Source: Limisphaerales bacterium (GTDB lineage Bacteria; Verrucomicrobiota; Verrucomicrobiia; Limisphaerales; AAA164-E04). Taken from it: 43,791 nucleotides of DNA. A model generated the notes under the pieces. That model was not told the DNA's origin, did no database searches, and worked only from the letters and a program-made list of their open reading frames with translations. Of this stretch, positions 1 to 8,064 are shown one piece after another. Where the stretch lies: the NCBI GenBank assembly GCA_024761205.1, contig JAMASS010000014.1:1-43791 (forward strand), given 5' to 3'. The translations under genes and the position numbers were made by a program. How positions within the stretch are numbered: position 1 is the stretch's first letter; each line of letters opens with the position of its first letter.

Positions 1-644
1 CGCGCTTCTTCGAGCGAAGGAGCCCCGTTCGAGGCCGATGGGTGGCGCCTCGGCGGCTTTCGGTCATGCCCGGCGCTCAAGGGCATTGCTGCCGGAACGT
101 TTGCCCGTCCTTTCGCCATTCGCTCCAAGGGAGCCTCTCTCTGGGGGCCGTCGAATCCTGCTTCAGCGAGCGGGATTCTCCCCCCCCGGCATGGACCTTC
201 CACGTATTGCATTGATTGCCTAGCCGCGCGCCACGTCACCTTCCTCTTTTTGAATCGTGGCCGACCACTATGCCTCTCCCATCCAGCCCAATCTAACTAG
301 CAGCCCTCTTCTCAATCACTCAATCAGGCTCATGCTTTCGGTCTCTTCTTTTAAGCAGATTCAGGCTATTTATCTGGAGCGGCGCAGCCCGAAATAGTAG
401 ACTTATTTCTTTTCTCTAAATTGGGAAGGATCACGTCTCAGGTTCCGTGTTTGTGATTCGGCCATTTTGCCGCAATTTAGGTCAAGTTGAGCCAGAATAA
501 GGTGATTGCGGAGGAGACGGGGGCGACTAATGACTATAAACCTGCCCTTGTTTTCGTGTGAGCGGGCGGAACCGATTCCGTAGGCCTCGACGAAATCCTA
601 GATATTGGGTTGATCATGCCTCAAAAGTCCACTTTATTTGCCAG
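1..644. other. Gene-free, hairpin-rich left end
   Basis: No protein family is recognisable here. The first 190 bases are GC-rich and fold readily. Short stems are seen at 30-35/47-52 (CGAGGC/GCCTCG), 122-126/130-134 (GCTCC/GGAGC) and a long one at 143-187. A minus-strand frame starting with ATG near 192 stays open to the left edge, but its Arg/Pro/Ala-rich peptide resembles nothing known and may be chance in GC-rich DNA. From about 240 to 644 the sequence is more AT-rich and unstructured. I see no convincing promoter there. No tRNA, SRP RNA, tmRNA or RNase P core motif was found on either strand. Confidence 0.5.
143..187. repeat. Two-tier stem-loop of unknown role
   Basis: A 10-bp inner stem pairs 153-162 (GAATCCTGCT) with 169-178 (AGCGGGATTC) around a 6-nt loop, with one G-T wobble. 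It is flanked by a G run at 143-147 and a C run at 181-187 that can form an outer stem. No T-run follows on either strand, so it is not a classical terminator. It may belong to a structured RNA or be a protein-binding repeat. Confidence 0.5.
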
Positions 645-1208
645 ATGACATCGAAGGAGGTGCGGCAACTATTTGAACAAACTGGGGCACTGCTCAAAGG
701 GCATTTTGTTCTTCGGAGCGGACGGCACAGTCGGGAATACTTCCAATGCGCCCTCGCTCTTCAGGAAATGCCAACCGTGGAACGATTCGGTCGAGCTTTG
801 GCGAACCAGGTGCGAGACTTGGCTGCCACCACCGTGGTCGCGCCCGCAATGGGTGGGTTGGTCATCGGGCAGGAAATCGCACGGCAACTCGGTCTGCGCT
901 TCGTTTTTGTGGAAAAGGAGAATGAGATGCTCGTCCTTAGCAGAGGGTTCCGATTGTGTGCTGACGAGAGAGTCCTCATTACGGATGATGTCATCACCAC
1001 CGGGGGCAGTGTGCAGGAAACCACCAATATCGTCGAGCAAGCCAGCGCAACTCCTGTCGGAATTGCGGCTATAGTGGATCGTTCCGGCGGACAGGTGAAA
1101 TTCAAATACCCCCTAAAAACCCTGCTTCAACTCAATGTTGAAACCTTCCCGCCGGACGATTTACCCCCTGACCTGCGAGACACTCCCGCGGTGAAGCCGG
1201 GGAGTTAG
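645..1208 (+). CDS. pyrE: Orotate phosphoribosyltransferase
   Basis: This enzyme joins orotate to PRPP to make orotidine 5'-phosphate in cytosolic pyrimidine synthesis. The 187-residue product carries the PRPP-binding loop VLITDDVITTGGS at about residues 110-122. It also has the early family pattern GALLKGHFVLRSGRHS, in which substrate-contact residues sit. The frame is open from a GTG at 558, but the extra 29 residues are Arg-rich and unlike the family. The ATG at 645 matches the usual N-terminus and length, so I chose it. No Shine-Dalgarno sequence precedes it. An AAGGAGG lies just inside the gene at 655-661, too far downstream to serve this start. The gene converges on the rhodanese gene with a 20-nt gap. 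No other pyr gene is nearby. Confidence 0.92.
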   Translation: MTSKEVRQLFEQTGALLKGHFVLRSGRHSREYFQCALALQEMPTVERFGRALANQVRDLAATTVVAPAMGGLVIGQEIARQLGLRFVFVEKENEMLVLSRGFRLCADERVLITDDVITTGGSVQETTNIVEQASATPVGIAAIVDRSGGQVKFKYPLKTLLQLNVETFPPDDLPPDLRDTPAVKPGS

Positions 1209-1228
1209 CTGGCGAGCGGTGGCGCAGT

Positions 1229-1657
1229 TCAATCTTTTACAATCGGAAGTTTCCCCGCGACCCAACCTTTGTAGCCGTCATTCATGTGATAAACCGTCGC
1301 GAATTTCTTACTGGCAAACAGCTTCATTGCTTTTCCGGATCGCCCTCCCGAGGCGCAATGAATGAGGTAGGTCTTCGATTTATCCAGAGCATCGACCTTA
1401 GCCTCAAAGTCAGCGGCAAAATAATCTAGGTTTTTGGCCCCCTGTAGATGACCGTCCTTAAACTCCTTGGGGGTCCGGATGTCCAGAATGACCATATCCC
1501 GATAGGTCTCAAGCAGCACAGTCGCTTGTCCCGAACGGATTTCGTGATAGCCCTTTGGCGGCTGCTTTTTGCTTTCTCCTGAGACCGGGGAACGCAGACA
1601 AACCGTTAGAGCAAAAACTGAAAGTAACCACACTGAGTAGCTCCTGATCTTCAACAT
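1229..1657 (-). CDS. Secreted single-domain rhodanese-like protein
   Basis: The 142-residue product begins with a Sec-type signal peptide (basic start, hydrophobic residues about 8-20, likely cleavage near residue 27). A single rhodanese domain follows. The active-site loop is HCASGGRSGKA with Cys101 as the probable persulfide-carrying residue, and the conserved structural patterns VILDIRTPKEF and GHLQGAKNLD are present. The family transfers sulfane sulfur between thiols or acts as a redox carrier. The physiological partner cannot be read from the sequence. The signal peptide places it in the periplasm. It stands alone, convergent with pyrE and divergent from the secreted protein at 1810. Confidence 0.85.
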   Translation of the reverse strand: MLKIRSYSVWLLSVFALTVCLRSPVSGESKKQPPKGYHEIRSGQATVLLETYRDMVILDIRTPKEFKDGHLQGAKNLDYFAADFEAKVDALDKSKTYLIHCASGGRSGKAMKLFASKKFATVYHMNDGYKGWVAGKLPIVKD

Positions 1658-1719
1658 AAGACTTCAGAGAAAAGGAAAATCAGTGGTAGATGCAAGTTCA
1701 TTTCAAACCAAAAGATATT

Positions 1720-1748
1720 TTGACAGATCCGGAGATTCCGACGAAAAT
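1720..1748 (+). promoter_or_regulatory. Possible sigma-70 promoter for the gene at 1810
   Basis: A consensus -35 TTGACA at 1720-1725 is separated by exactly 17 nt from GAAAAT at 1743-1748, a 4/6 match to the -10 consensus. Transcription would start near 1755. The leader would hold a small hairpin at 1761-1781 (CCCTTT pairing with AAAGGG). The -10 is weak, so confidence is limited. Confidence 0.35.
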
Positions 1749-1809
1749 CGAACACTGTGGCCCTTTGATGGTTCAAAAGGGTATTACATAGGCTAAAAAG
1801 ACAATCGAC

Positions 1810-2919
1810 ATGATTCACATCCCCTTCCTCCGAAGTGCCAATCTCTTTATCTTACTCGCACTAGCATTAGGCCCCGCTGCTGCGCGGATCCAAGCTGGTG
1901 AACGGGTCATTTTTTCGAACCCGAACAGCAAGATTCGAATTCCTCAGGAGGAGCTAGATGCCCGAATTATCGCGCCGGATTTCGAGAGATTTGACAAGAA
2001 AAGCAGCTCGGTAGAGGGAGTCATGGCTCCCTGGCAAAACCCACTCAATCCCAGTCCCAATCTTCGCCAGCGGGAAAATTTTCTCAAAGCCCTGGACCGA
2101 CAGAAAAATTGGATGTTGCAGGATCCGGATGAGCTGCTTAATTCCAAGAATTTCTCCTCTGAAATTGATTTTGACGAGATCGACTTTACCAGCAGTCGCC
2201 AACGATATGGCCGCGCCGAACGAAGCACATTCGAAAAATATTATGCGAAGCGAGAGACTCAGACACGTCCTCGCACAAGAGAATCACGCTCCCAACAAGG
2301 TTACGATTTTGCTCAAGACAATGCCGCGGATGAAAAATCCACGAACGACAAAAAAGACCGGAATCGCGATGCCTTTGCCACCCCAGAACATTTTGAAGTG
2401 CGATTCGACAGTGTTTTCGACCAACCACTTACGAATGTGACCAGCCCGAAAGCGAAGACGGGAGCCGCAGAAGACCTCATAGAACAAACAACGATTGAGT
2501 CTCGGGTGGAGGGATTTACGGACGATTTCACCGACCTAGGCATCCGGACCCAGACACCCGAAGCAACGTCCCAAGAATTCGAGAAACTTCTCAACACTAT
2601 GGTTGACCTGACCGATGGTGCGCATCCATCCGTCAGTGCGGGTATTGGGTTACCAAGCATCGCCGGGAGTCTCAGTAACGGAAGTCGGCCTAATATCAAT
2701 CCAGTGAACACCGGGATCCAATCCGGTATGATGGAGGGATTGCGGGCGACGATCGGCTCGGGAATGAGAACCTCTTCGGCGATCAAATCGACGATATCCA
2801 GTTCGGTCTTCGGCAATTCCGGCATCGACCGATCGTCGGGTGTATCGGATGGGGATCCAGCAACGCCCTCAGTATTCAATCGACCGGCAGTGTTTCAGCT
2901 GCCGGAACGATCATTTTAG
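1810..2919 (+). CDS. Secreted protein of unknown function
   Basis: I do not recognise this 369-residue protein. Residues 1-29 form a Sec signal peptide with a strong hydrophobic core (LFILLALALGPAAA). The mature part has no membrane segment and no Cys, and divides into three zones. The first is an acidic/aromatic zone containing KNWMLQDPDELL near residue 100. The second is a highly charged, low-complexity zone at about 130-195 rich in Arg, Lys, Asp and Gln. The third is a Gly/Ser/Asn-rich tail (about 260-350) that looks disordered. Such composition suggests an exported lineage-specific structural or scaffold protein rather than an enzyme. It has a plausible own promoter at 1720 and converges with moeA after 34 nt. 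Nothing nearby hints at its role. Confidence 0.7.
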   Translation: MIHIPFLRSANLFILLALALGPAAARIQAGERVIFSNPNSKIRIPQEELDARIIAPDFERFDKKSSSVEGVMAPWQNPLNPSPNLRQRENFLKALDRQKNWMLQDPDELLNSKNFSSEIDFDEIDFTSSRQRYGRAERSTFEKYYAKRETQTRPRTRESRSQQGYDFAQDNAADEKSTNDKKDRNRDAFATPEHFEVRFDSVFDQPLTNVTSPKAKTGAAEDLIEQTTIESRVEGFTDDFTDLGIRTQTPEATSQEFEKLLNTMVDLTDGAHPSVSAGIGLPSIAGSLSNGSRPNINPVNTGIQSGMMEGLRATIGSGMRTSSAIKSTISSSVFGNSGIDRSSGVSDGDPATPSVFNRPAVFQLPERSF

Positions 2920-2953
2920 CTGTTCCGCCCGAGTTATGGGTTAAAGCTAAGGG

Positions 2954-4162
2954 CTACGAATCCCATGCTATTAGGGAAACCTCCTCGCCCGAGGACAGCG
3001 TTTGACCAGGTTCTACGCATAACCAAGCATTCGCCTTCGAGAGGCTTTGCAAGGCATGGGAATCTTGGAGTCCCGCTGATGTTACTTCTCGATTTTCGTT
3101 TAAATACACACGCATGAAATGAGGCCGATCACTTTGATTTGTTAGCGTTTCAACCAGCCGGCCCTTTAGTTGCGGTGGGCGAACATCCGAAGCCCCTTGC
3201 ATCTTTAGCAGGGCCGGGCGAGCGAGGAGCATAAAGGTAGTAATCGCTGAGACGGGATTGCCCGGAAGCCCAAACAGGGGTTTCCCAAACACCTCCGCAA
3301 ACACAAACGGTTTGCCGGGGCGAAGCCGAATGCGCCAAAAATCAATGTGGCCACCAAGAGCTTCGATAGCTGGTCGGATCAGGTCATAGTCACCAACCGA
3401 AACCCCGCCGCTGGTGATCACTGCATCATTCTCTTCCGCAGCGACCCGCAGCGCGACCTTGGTCGATGCTAAGTCATCCTGAACCAGGGGACAAATCTTC
3501 GGCAGCCCGCCGCACATGGCCACCATTTCACCAAGCACGATGCGATTACTTTCGTAGATGGCACCCGGCCGCAATACTTCGCCGGGTGACTGAAGTTCAT
3601 GCCCTGTGGCCAAGATAGCGACACGAGGCCGGCGGGCCACTTTTGCCTCCGCGCAACCGGTTGCAGCAACCATGCCCAAGTGCCGAATGTGAAGTCGAGT
3701 TCCAGATTCCAAGAGCAAGTCCCCCTTTTCGACATCCTCACCCTTAAAGCGAATATTCTCCCGCGGCTTTACGCGGTCCAAACATCGAATCTGTTCGCCA
3801 CCAACAACTTCGGACGTGTCCTCCTGCATAATGACAGCGTCAGCGCCTTCCGGTAAAAAGGACCCGGTAAACAAGCGCACACACGTGCGTGATTCAACAA
3901 CCGCATCGGACACCGTTCCGGCAGGAACCACGCCCACGACACGAAGTAAAATCGGATGCTCCTTTCCCGCTTGTTCAAGGTCAGCCGCTCGCACGGCATA
4001 CCCATCCATTGACGAATTATTTGCCACAGGCAAATCGATGTCCGAGTAAATGGATGCCGACAAGACTCGTCCTTTGAGTTCCGACAAAGGCGCCGACTCT
4101 TCATCCAGAGCCGGCACCTGATCCAGGATTCGCTTCAGAGCATCGTTGAAATCCAACATCAT
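2954..4162 (-). CDS. moeA: Molybdopterin molybdenumtransferase
   Basis: MoeA inserts molybdate into adenylated molybdopterin to complete molybdenum cofactor in the cytosol. The roughly 402-residue product shows the family blocks in order: NNSSMDGYAVRA near the N-terminus, ILATGHEL, ITSGGVSVGDYD (molybdopterin-binding MoCF domain), and LFGLPGNPVSAITTF, followed by the C-terminal beta domain. The reading frame extends upstream to a TTG at 4183. The ATG at 4162 is preceded at good distance by AAGGTGG and matches the family start, so it is preferred. It is divergent from ubiE with about 84 nt between starts. No moaA, mobA or molybdoenzyme gene is in the window. With no paralogue in view I call it MoeA rather than a Gephyrin-like variant. 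Confidence 0.92.
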   Translation of the reverse strand: MMLDFNDALKRILDQVPALDEESAPLSELKGRVLSASIYSDIDLPVANNSSMDGYAVRAADLEQAGKEHPILLRVVGVVPAGTVSDAVVESRTCVRLFTGSFLPEGADAVIMQEDTSEVVGGEQIRCLDRVKPRENIRFKGEDVEKGDLLLESGTRLHIRHLGMVAATGCAEAKVARRPRVAILATGHELQSPGEVLRPGAIYESNRIVLGEMVAMCGGLPKICPLVQDDLASTKVALRVAAEENDAVITSGGVSVGDYDLIRPAIEALGGHIDFWRIRLRPGKPFVFAEVFGKPLFGLPGNPVSAITTFMLLARPALLKMQGASDVRPPQLKGRLVETLTNQSDRPHFMRVYLNENREVTSAGLQDSHALQSLSKANAWLCVEPGQTLSSGEEVSLIAWDS

Positions 4163-4246
4163 CGCTAACCCACCTTCTAGCAATTCACTACCCGATCTGC
4201 CAATCTGTTAATATGTTGAATGCGCTGCTGTAATGCGCAGCGTGAC

Positions 4247-4981
4247 ATGCCAAGTGTGAATCCATACTACGGTCAAGACCAAGACAACCGAGCTGCTCGA
4301 GTCAAGACGCTCTTCAACCAAATCGCGCCTCGCTACGATCTCGTGAACGATGTTCAGAGCTTGGGAATGCATCGACTTTGGAAACGTCGGCTGCTCACAC
4401 TGGCATCCGTCGAGCCGGGCGAACGTGCCTTGGATGCCTGTTGCGGCACCGGGGACATCACCCTCGCCTTGGCTGGATGCGGTGCTATCGTGACCGGCAT
4501 CGACTTTTCCCTGAATATGCTAGAAAAAGCACGGTCACGATGCCCACGGGAAGCGAACGTCGACTTCCTTGAAGGTGACGCCATGGCACTTCCTTTTCCG
4601 CCAGACACATTCAACCTAGTGACGATCGCTTACGGGCTACGAAATCTGTCGGACTTTGATGCTGGGCTCAAGGAACTCATCCGCGTGCTCCGCCCCGAGG
4701 GACGGCTGTTGATTCTAGATTTTGGCAAGCCGAAATTTGCTCTCTGGAGACACTGCTACTTTGCGTATCTGCGGTGGGTGGTGCCAGTGTTTGGTTGGTT
4801 TTTCTGTGGCGACTGGGCCGCCTATCGTTACATTCTCGACAGTCTCGAACACTATCCCGCTCAGGAAGGGATCGCCACCGCCATGAGATCGCTCAATATG
4901 ACCGATATCCGCATCGACAACCTCCTCGGCGGTGTCATGTCTCTCAACTTCGGAATGAAGGCCGGGCTAGTCGCCGATTAG
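4247..4981 (+). CDS. ubiE: Demethylmenaquinone methyltransferase (UbiE/MenG)
   Basis: This SAM-dependent methyltransferase carries out the C-methylation that ends menaquinone synthesis. The 244-residue product has the family start pattern FNQIAPRYDLVND, the SAM-binding motif I DACCGTGDITLAL (about 63-75), and IAYGLRNL with ELIRVLRPEGRLLILDFGKP. The last two are typical of MenG/UbiE. The frame opens at 4220, but the ATG at 4247 gives the usual N-terminus. No clear ribosome-binding site precedes either. Since futalosine-pathway genes lie at 18.5-22 kb in the same window, menaquinone is its likely product. Its stop codon overlaps that of the convergent lipoprotein gene by 4 nt. Confidence 0.9.
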   Translation: MPSVNPYYGQDQDNRAARVKTLFNQIAPRYDLVNDVQSLGMHRLWKRRLLTLASVEPGERALDACCGTGDITLALAGCGAIVTGIDFSLNMLEKARSRCPREANVDFLEGDAMALPFPPDTFNLVTIAYGLRNLSDFDAGLKELIRVLRPEGRLLILDFGKPKFALWRHCYFAYLRWVVPVFGWFFCGDWAAYRYILDSLEHYPAQEGIATAMRSLNMTDIRIDNLLGGVMSLNFGMKAGLVAD

Positions 4982-5397
4982 CGCGCCTGCCGCACACGAA
5001 TCGTATATTTCTTCGCTTGAGCGTTCGCCGAGACAAAGGGCACCGTCTGCTGTTCTGCTTCCGTCAAGATAAGCGTCTTCCACGGTGTTTCATCACCGGT
5101 GGAAAATCCGTTCTCATTTTTAAACACACAGCTGATCTGAACCTGGATCCGGCGATTCACCCGATTACGAACATTCGCTTTGACCTCCAATCGACCATCC
5201 TCAAGTATCGTCTCCTGCAGTCCCGTGACGGTCACAGATCGCTGCACGGACCGATCCATCAAAACAAACGGTTCATTGCTTTCGTAATTATACTTATTTG
5301 TATTGATTGGTTTCCAGGCGCCTTCCGTTCGGCATCCCGGCAAAACTGCCAGGGCGGTAAGCAACAAGATTCCGCAAATAATCCGATTTCTTTTCAT
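4978..5397 (-). CDS. YcfL-like (DUF1425/COG5633) lipoprotein
   Basis: The 139-residue product has a lipoprotein signal ending in LAVLPGC with Cys22 as the lipidation site. A single small beta-rich domain follows. The pattern of a central ETILEDGRLEVKANVRN stretch and a C-terminal FVSANAQAKKYTIRVRQ matches the DUF1425/YcfL family. In Escherichia coli the ycfL gene lies next to lpoB, and here it is the last gene of a three-gene operon with COG3014 and lpoB genes. That context is the main support. Its ATG overlaps the stop of the preceding gene by 4 nt (ATGA), a sign of translational coupling. The biochemical role of YcfL is not established. An outer-membrane location is inferred from the lipobox. 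Confidence 0.75.
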   Translation of the reverse strand: MKRNRIICGILLLTALAVLPGCRTEGAWKPINTNKYNYESNEPFVLMDRSVQRSVTVTGLQETILEDGRLEVKANVRNRVNRRIQVQISCVFKNENGFSTGDETPWKTLILTEAEQQTVPFVSANAQAKKYTIRVRQAR

Positions 5398-6596
5398 AGA
5401 TCTCCTTCCTTTTGGTTGAACTGAGAAATAAACATCACGGTATCCTGGTTCCCCTCGGCAACGTCCACAGTGACTTGCTGAGCGAGGGAAGCGATTGCCT
5501 CCCGATGATCATTCAAATATGCCACCTCCACTGAATGGCGTCCGGGCGGCAAGCTCAGAGAACCGAAGGCAAGGTATTTAGGCAAGTTGTCCCAACTCCG
5601 GGTGTCTGCCGAAGGCGTCGTGGCCGCAGAAAACAGTTTGCTCACCATCCCGAAAGCCGCGATTCCCACGCCTGCTTCTTGGGTTTTCCGATCCTGAGCG
5701 AGAATGAGTCCGGTGACCAAGGAGGCATCTCCCACCGTATCGGCAGCAGCTTTAAATACGGCCTTATTCGCCAAAATATGATCCATCAACCGCCCCCCTC
5801 GAGTCGTCGCTTGATAGGCCAAATCATCCATGGCGCCGATGTGCGCCACCTGGCCTCTGGAGCGCAGAATGACTTCGACCGCCTCTGAACCGCAGTCCCG
5901 AAAGCGAAGCTGTTCCCGGTAACTGCCGGTGGCGTACTTTTCAGGCCCCTTTCCGTACTCAACAAAAAACAAAACGTTGCCGACCGACTCGTAACGATCC
6001 GGAATGACTAAGGTCGCGGAGTTCGTTGCGCGGCGGTATGCATCAATCCCCTGACCATTGAGGCGAAAGGAGGCAAGACCATCGAGGTAATCCATGAGGA
6101 CATAATCACCAGCGTAAGCCCCATCCTCGACATCGCTATCCTCCACTTGGGCGCTGCGGAAACACGCCCGCGCATTGTCCAGCTCTCCCTCTTTCCAATA
6201 AAGCATCCCCCGATAGTAGTAGGCCATCGCTCGTTCATAGGGCTCGCCAATAAATCGCTTATGCGCTTCACCCACGAAATAGCTCCGAGACCGTCGTGCC
6301 GAGGCATCGGCTCCATATCGTCCCTCGACCACCCTCAAGGCCTCATCAAAAAGAGTCGAGGCGGTAGGGAAATCCGCTCGCCGACACAACTCAAGGGCGG
6401 TTCGATACTGCCAAAGCACCCTATCTTCGACCGGACCGTTGGTGATGCCGGTCCAGCCATCCCGAATTGGATCACCGGTCAGCGGGAACGGCGGTCGGAA
6501 GTTTACCGTGGCACATCCGATCCAGCCGACGCCAACGGCCAATAGCATTGAAGCGAAAAGAACCGGCGTTCGCACTTCATCAACGATAGGCGGCAT
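5394..6596 (-). CDS. COG3014-type lipoprotein with TPR-like helices
   Basis: This roughly 400-residue protein resembles the uncharacterised COG3014 family, whose genes often sit with lpoB and ycfL in Proteobacteria. From the ATG at 6596 the signal peptide ends in GWIGC with Cys28 as probable lipid anchor. The frame is open to 6662, but the extra residues are basic and unlike a signal peptide. The middle part (about 60-180) holds helical pairs resembling TPR repeats, for example EALRVVEGRYG and AMAYYYRGMLYWKEGELDNARACF. The C-terminal part contains a beta-sandwich-like SLPPGRHSVEV. The start overlaps the end of lpoB by 17 nt and the end overlaps the ycfL-like gene by 4 nt. A role in cell-wall synthesis control is inferred only from its neighbours. 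Confidence 0.7.
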   Translation of the reverse strand: MPPIVDEVRTPVLFASMLLAVGVGWIGCATVNFRPPFPLTGDPIRDGWTGITNGPVEDRVLWQYRTALELCRRADFPTASTLFDEALRVVEGRYGADASARRSRSYFVGEAHKRFIGEPYERAMAYYYRGMLYWKEGELDNARACFRSAQVEDSDVEDGAYAGDYVLMDYLDGLASFRLNGQGIDAYRRATNSATLVIPDRYESVGNVLFFVEYGKGPEKYATGSYREQLRFRDCGSEAVEVILRSRGQVAHIGAMDDLAYQATTRGGRLMDHILANKAVFKAAADTVGDASLVTGLILAQDRKTQEAGVGIAAFGMVSKLFSAATTPSADTRSWDNLPKYLAFGSLSLPPGRHSVEVAYLNDHREAIASLAQQVTVDVAEGNQDTVMFISQFNQKEGDL

Positions 6597-7266
6597 CCTC
6601 AAGCCCCTGTTTTTTGATCTCCGCGGCATCTTCCCAAAGAATCTCTGTAGTTCGCGCATCAATCAGCTGAAAGCTGTAAAGCACGTAGTCACTGACACCG
6701 GCGGCCGTCCGCGTCGTCAATCCCTGGAGTTTTCCGGTCAGTAAGAAATCAGCTCCTTTGAACTCTTGAAGGTTCGGGTCCGAGCTGCTCGTGAACGTCC
6801 CGGCCCGCTTCTGTTCGCGTTCCGCCTGAAGCGCCGCTGACCGCCTCCAAACGACTCTTGGTCTGCCCACTCCCACGGCCCGCTTCTGTTCGTGTTCCAT
6901 CTGAAGCGTCGCTAGTCGTTCTCTAGCCAAGAAACGCACATGGCCGCGCGCCTTCCGATTTAATTCCGTTCGAATCCGAGTCAGAAAGATATCCTTGTTA
7001 ATGGGAAAGCGAGTCTCGTTGATTACAGGATCAAGGGTGACCCGAGGGACCCGACCAAACTGACGAATCTCCGGCGTGGCCAAAATGCTCCTTGCCATTT
7101 GATCGGTGACCGTCACCAAATCTTGAGATTCGATACCGGTCCCCGTGACGAAGCCTCGTTCATCCGCTCGCATTTCGGTTACAGGAACCCCAGAAGGATT
7201 TCGCCCCCCCGGCGAAGCGCAACCAACGGCCAGGACCAAGGCAATTAGGGATAACTTATTTTTCAT
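6580..7266 (-). CDS. lpoB: LpoB-like penicillin-binding protein activator lipoprotein
   Basis: LpoB is an outer-membrane lipoprotein that reaches through the peptidoglycan to stimulate PBP1b-type synthases. The 228-residue product from the ATG at 7266 has a lipobox LAVGC with Cys16. The frame is open up to 7425, but those residues lack signal-peptide character. Family features are VTVTDQMARSIL, a long middle beta domain, GADFLLTGKLQGL and YSFQLIDARTTEILWED. An oddity is an internal duplication at about residues 118-160, where ATLQMEHEQKRAVG is followed 25 residues later by AALQAEREQKRAGT. The gene leads an operon with the COG3014 and YcfL-like genes. No PBP gene is within the window, so the partner enzyme is unknown. 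Confidence 0.82.
   Translation of the reverse strand: MKNKLSLIALVLAVGCASPGGRNPSGVPVTEMRADERGFVTGTGIESQDLVTVTDQMARSILATPEIRQFGRVPRVTLDPVINETRFPINKDIFLTRIRTELNRKARGHVRFLARERLATLQMEHEQKRAVGVGRPRVVWRRSAALQAEREQKRAGTFTSSSDPNLQEFKGADFLLTGKLQGLTTRTAAGVSDYVLYSFQLIDARTTEILWEDAAEIKKQGLEDAAYR
6801..6917 (-). repeat. Imperfect 42-bp direct repeat inside lpoB
   Basis: Two copies of a 42-bp segment start at 6801 and 6876, both beginning CGGCCCGCTTCTGTTCG on the plus strand and differing at a handful of positions. The offset is 75 bp, exactly 25 codons, so the reading frame is preserved. The copies encode EQKRA-containing helices. This points to a past in-frame duplication. Confidence 0.75.
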
Positions 7267-7689
7267 CAAATACTTACAATTGAAACTCTTCTCAAATCGC
7301 GGCTCCGCACAAGGACTATCAGGGACCGCTATCTCAGGCAATGCAATTTCCTCAAGAGCGTGGCAGGCAATCATCAACAGATCGAAAAGGTCTTCATTCC
7401 GATCGCCGATATCACTACCCCACACTTAGCTTGACGATGGGAAATTGAGAATATTCACCACACCGATCCAATTTCAGTATTATGTTGCTGATGCATCGTC
7501 ACGGTTGACGGCAACGATTGCACTATAGATACCTTCATACTTTCTGTATTTATGCGAGAGGATTGGTGTAGCAAGCCTATGCTGTCCACCTCGTCATTGA
7601 CGCCTTTGAATGGTTTCGGACTCTCGGAATATAAGAACGATATAAAAGGCTTTACAGACTATAGCCTAAGAAATTAAAGTTTTGGGTAC
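7267..7689. other. Divergent intergenic region, lpoB / HARE-HTH
   Basis: These 423 bases separate two divergent starts and must hold promoters for both. The part next to lpoB is an open extension of its frame without protein-like features. Toward the right the sequence becomes AT-rich, with TTGACG near 7504 followed by TATAGA only 13 nt later, and TATAAA near 7641. No pair has a good spacer, so I do not call a promoter. No RNA gene or strong hairpin is visible. Confidence 0.45.
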
Positions 7690-8064
7690 ATGAGATCCGA
7701 TTCATTAAAACAATATGTTTCACTTCGCCAAGCCATCGCGAAGGAGAAGGCGCAGTTGGAAGAACGTCTTGAACAAATTAACCAAGTCCTACAAACCGAT
7801 GGTCCGGGAAATCTACCAGATCTCGGCTCTAGTGGTCTTCGACTTCGGGAGCGCGGGATCAAACGGATCCGTAACAAGATATCCCTGCGAGAGGCCGTTC
7901 TGCAGGTGACTGCCAAGAAGGCCCTAACCAAGCAGGAGATCCTGCAGGCCATCGGCAAATTGGGTTACAAGTTCACTTCGGACAAGCCGATGAATTCCCT
8001 GAACGCCGTGCTTTATGCCAACAAGCAGTTCAAGAATGCCAACGGGCGGTTTAGTCCAGCATAA
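7690..8064 (+). CDS. Stand-alone HARE-HTH domain protein with N-terminal coiled coil
   Basis: The 124-residue product has an N-terminal charged helix (about residues 5-38, AIAKEKAQLEERLEQINQVL) that should form a coiled coil. A basic linker follows, then a C-terminal winged-helix-like domain. The C-terminal pattern ALTKQEILQAIGKLGYKF...NSLNAVLY...GRFSP resembles the HARE-HTH (HB1, ASXL, restriction endonuclease) family, whose members sit next to DNA-acting domains in restriction enzymes and RNA polymerase delta. Here it is alone and not joined to a nuclease. A small DNA-associated regulatory role is likely but not demonstrated. It is monocistronic, 150 nt before hisF. I see no restriction or methylase gene nearby. 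Confidence 0.65.
   Translation: MRSDSLKQYVSLRQAIAKEKAQLEERLEQINQVLQTDGPGNLPDLGSSGLRLRERGIKRIRNKISLREAVLQVTAKKALTKQEILQAIGKLGYKFTSDKPMNSLNAVLYANKQFKNANGRFSPA

Noticed and set aside
38-223. 61-codon plus-strand frame in the left end
   Set aside because: The Arg/Pro/Leu-rich peptide looks like a by-product of GC-rich DNA, it lies over strong hairpins, and no family is recognised.
7267-7300. TTGAGA/TATTTG promoter before lpoB
   Set aside because: The -10 overlaps the start codon and matches only 3 of 6 positions.
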